From Siphonodentalium dalli (Eukaryota > Mollusca > Scaphopoda > Gadilida > Siphonodentaliidae): a DNA stretch of 64,000 nt. The stretch spans positions 9,080,447 to 9,144,446 of the forward strand of contig CP136061.1 of assembly GCA_032622095.1 (NCBI GenBank). Direction: 5' to 3'. Position numbers and translations under genes: made by a program. Positions 61,710 through 64,000 of the stretch are shown here, piece after piece; the first letter of the stretch is position 1; every line of letters starts with the position of its first letter. Below the pieces are notes generated by a model. That model saw nothing but the letters and a program-made list of their open reading frames with translations, searched no databases and had not been told where the DNA came from.

Positions 61710-62330
61710 TGTGTATATCCTTTATAGACTCGAAAACGGCTCGACCGATTGAGCCCAAACTTGCTATCTAAGGATAAAAAGCCACGAGGAGTGCCATTGC
61801 ACCGCTTCTGACAACGTCCGAGCACTCCTTCACCCTTCGCCCTCCCACCGTCGTTGGAATTGATGGGTTAATGATTAAGGAACATTCGTATCTGCGGTGT
61901 ATAAATACGTATCTGAGTATAAATACGGCTCAATCGACCGTCTCGGAAACTGGGGATATCGAGACGAAATTTCGTACTTAGGGCTTCCAAGGAACGGGGG
62001 AGATTTTCGTCGGGTCAGTTTGTCCGCCTGAGGTGACCTTGACCTTGAAACGGGTACCCACAAATGACCTTGGGCGATATCTCGGTCGTCAGTGGTGACA
62101 TCGACGTTAAATTTGTTATGTATGGTCAACTCGGGACGGGGAATAATTTTGTCGGGTTATTTTGTCCACCCAACATGACCTTGAAACGGGTACCCACAAA
62201 GGATAGCATGCTGCCGGCGTGCCTGTACGGGGTCACCTTGAAAAACAAAAATTAATCGATCGACCAAAGCCATGGGGACAATCCCGCCAATGGCGGGCTA
62301 ATCTGCTAACGTTATATATTTGGGAGTGGG
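61710..62330. repeat. Likely dispersed repeat fragment
   Basis: GC-richer than its surroundings, with an internal repeat: CCTTGAAACGGGTACCCACAAA occurs near 62045 and 62180, and GGCTC(A/G)A(C/T)CGA near 61740 and 61930. It ends with a small inverted repeat CCCGCCAATGGCGGGC. No coding frame persists. Copy number cannot be judged from one window. Confidence 0.4.
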
Positions 62331-63654
62331 GCAAGCATAAGTGACCATCACTTACATGTGTGACCATCCATATTGTCCTTAGATTGGCAATGCCAATGTT
62401 TAACTAATTAAATTACACTGTTAAAATGGTTTCTGTAATTTTACGGAACAAAGGACTGAACATATTTGCATGCTCATTGTGCAGTAAAATTACGAACTCG
62501 GGGTTGACTTTATACTCCTAACTGACTATACATGTATATTTACAGGATGTTGGTTCGTCATTTTACTGAACAATGTTATGTGAAAGGACTACTGTCGTAT
62601 ATGTGACGGTTGTAAGTGCCGTAAGTGTATACATACGACTTCTGTTCCTGATTTTACGGACCAATGATTCGGGAATGTCCAATGATATGTCGGTTGTAAT
62701 TGACGTACTGTTAGATAGTACGTGTAGGTATGGTAAATGCTGTTTGAAGCACACGCAGTGTTTGCCCCGTTGTATAGTTGTTCAGCACAATTCTGCTACT
62801 CTCTGGTATGATTAAATTATATAAATAAATAAATAAATAAAGGCCACTTTTTCTCAGGTGAGTTGTCCATGGAGAGGGAGATGACCGGCAAATACAGAAC
62901 CGGACTAATACACACACTTTAGTGACTTTACACAATCTTTCTTCTTTTGGTTGGCCAAATTTATCCAACATCGCCATGACATGTATATATATTCTCTGTC
63001 ATCTTGTTTATTCATATACAGATTGTATACAACAATTTACAATAACATTTTAAAGTAGAGTAATGATTAAATTGAATTGTATACATTACAGTCCAGAATA
63101 CAGTACAGTAACAGCCTGTGTCGTCTAATTCGTGATACATAGAGTAAAACATCACATTGCAGAAGACATTTTACCGAACAAATAGCACCAATGCAAATGG
63201 TGCAAACGGGGTTAATAGTTCCCTCAAATACGCACAACATATAATTTATTCACCATGCCTCCGCATACCTGCATGTAAATTCTCGAAATGTGAATTGAAG
63301 AAAAATGGCAACCGATTTCACTCGCGAGAATTATGCGTATCTCATGACGTGCTGAGTCCACGTGTCGTGTCACGTGTTGACATTTAAAGAACTATGAGTG
63401 ATAATTTACGGAACATGTATACGTAGATATAGTATAATTATGTCGAAAAAATGGAAAACTGATCCGGAAAATAAAGGTCACAAGGTCATAAGTTCACAAA
63501 ATCCATAAACTCGTAACACCTAACCCGTTAAACAATTCCGTCTACTGCCGTATATTTTACAATATTTACATATATAAACATCCCCACTAACCTTGGTTCA
63601 ATATTTGCAATAGAATTCCGCTGATACGTGCGCATGGATATACTATGTACTTAC
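62331..63654. other. Unassigned intron sequence
   Basis: Contains diverged copies of TTTTACGGAACAA near 62440, 62560, 62650, and a (TAAA)n tract at 62820-62841. I see no exon before the donor at 63655. Confidence 0.5.
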
Positions 63655-64000
63655 CCGGATGTTGGATAAATGAGATATTTATCCGATAATCTCTTCGGAA
63701 CCGACGGCTTATTTCCGGAACTATTCGGTCTATTCGGCGTCTTATGAGCGGTTCCTGCCGTCGGGTAGACTACTATCGGTTTTTTGGGTAGAGGCGCTGT
63801 CGGGTAGACTACGACCGGTTTTTTGGGCAGAGGCGGTGGTGGCTGTTTTTGTGCTATTTTCGGCGAACCTTGCGCTGTTGGGTAAGTTTTTGGCGAACCT
63901 TGCGCTGTTGGGTAAGCTTGTGGTAAATTTTGCGCTCTCGGGTAGGATTTCTGTGCACCTCGAGCTGTTGGATACGTTTTCCGCGAACCTTGCGCTGTAG
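63655..64000 (-). CDS. Kazal gene, first visible exon, partial: Pro-rich repeat region
   Basis: Open to the window edge on the minus strand; the donor GTAAGT lies just below 63655, phase 2. It encodes a basic, Pro/Tyr/Gln-rich repeat with recurring YPTA and AQGSPK (for example AYPTAQGSPKTYPTAQGSPK), then PPPPLPKKPVVVYPTA twice in variant form, and a non-repetitive end (RLSDKYLIYPTSG). No Cys. It resembles linker regions of extracellular matrix or adhesive proteins in composition only. The start codon, any signal peptide and upstream exons lie beyond 64000. Confidence 0.8.

Overview
The window is animal (eukaryotic) genomic DNA, most likely from a marine invertebrate and probably a mollusc or another lophotrochozoan. 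It is AT-rich, the only convincing host gene is split into short exons by large introns, and the rest is dominated by mini- and microsatellites, foldback elements and transposon remains (Crypton-type recombinase, piggyBac-type MITEs, an L1/Tx1-type LINE). The taxon is inferred from this repeat mix and from a proline-rich multi-Kazal secreted-type protein; no marker gene fixes it. I see no tRNA, rRNA or CRISPR locus.

Layout, left to right. 1-6.7 kb: a piggyBac-type MITE cut by the window edge, foldback elements, three minisatellites, a broken Crypton-type tyrosine recombinase, a 160-bp hairpin and a complete TTAA-flanked MITE. 7.2-10.6 kb: a very homogeneous 40-bp satellite of about 83 copies. 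10.7-12.8 kb: two inverted-repeat elements and a 107-bp triplication. 13.1-28.6 kb: a 29-bp satellite interrupted at 15.1-22.6 kb by a nearly full-length L1/Tx1-type LINE with one frameshift; its right part is a tandem duplication with a 2,352-bp period. 28.8-30.1 kb: (GA)n and a 35-bp minisatellite. 30.4-36.9 kb: an inverted-repeat element carrying a broken uncharacterised gene in both arms and a 42-bp satellite in its middle, with its right end duplicated as roughly 660-bp tandem units. 37.0-37.5 kb: a MITE with a 5-bp target duplication. 38.7-43.6 kb: a 4.8-kb quasi-palindrome, again with a decayed gene in each arm, facing outward. 43.7-64 kb: the host gene.

The host gene lies on the minus strand and runs in from beyond position 64000. 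Seven exons are visible, 63655-64000 (partial), 61041-61193, 58815-58979, 51647-51808, 47346-47489, 45969-46574 and 43744-43944. All joins are phase 2. After a proline-rich repetitive stretch they encode five complete Kazal domains and the start of a sixth, and each domain is split by an intron between its fifth and sixth cysteine. When the exons are joined, the spacing from Cys5 to Cys6 is exactly 10 residues at all five joins, which strongly supports both the exon calls and their adjacency.

The most unusual observation is that several of these splice boundaries are themselves the units of minisatellites: fifteen extra copies of the 61041 donor with 14 nt of exon, seven extra copies of the 46574 acceptor with 28 nt of exon, a degenerate ladder of copies of the 45969 donor, partial copies of the 47489 acceptor with about 60 nt of exon, and decayed copies of the 51647 donor. 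The gene therefore carries arrays of decoy splice sites at the intron that divides the Kazal fold.
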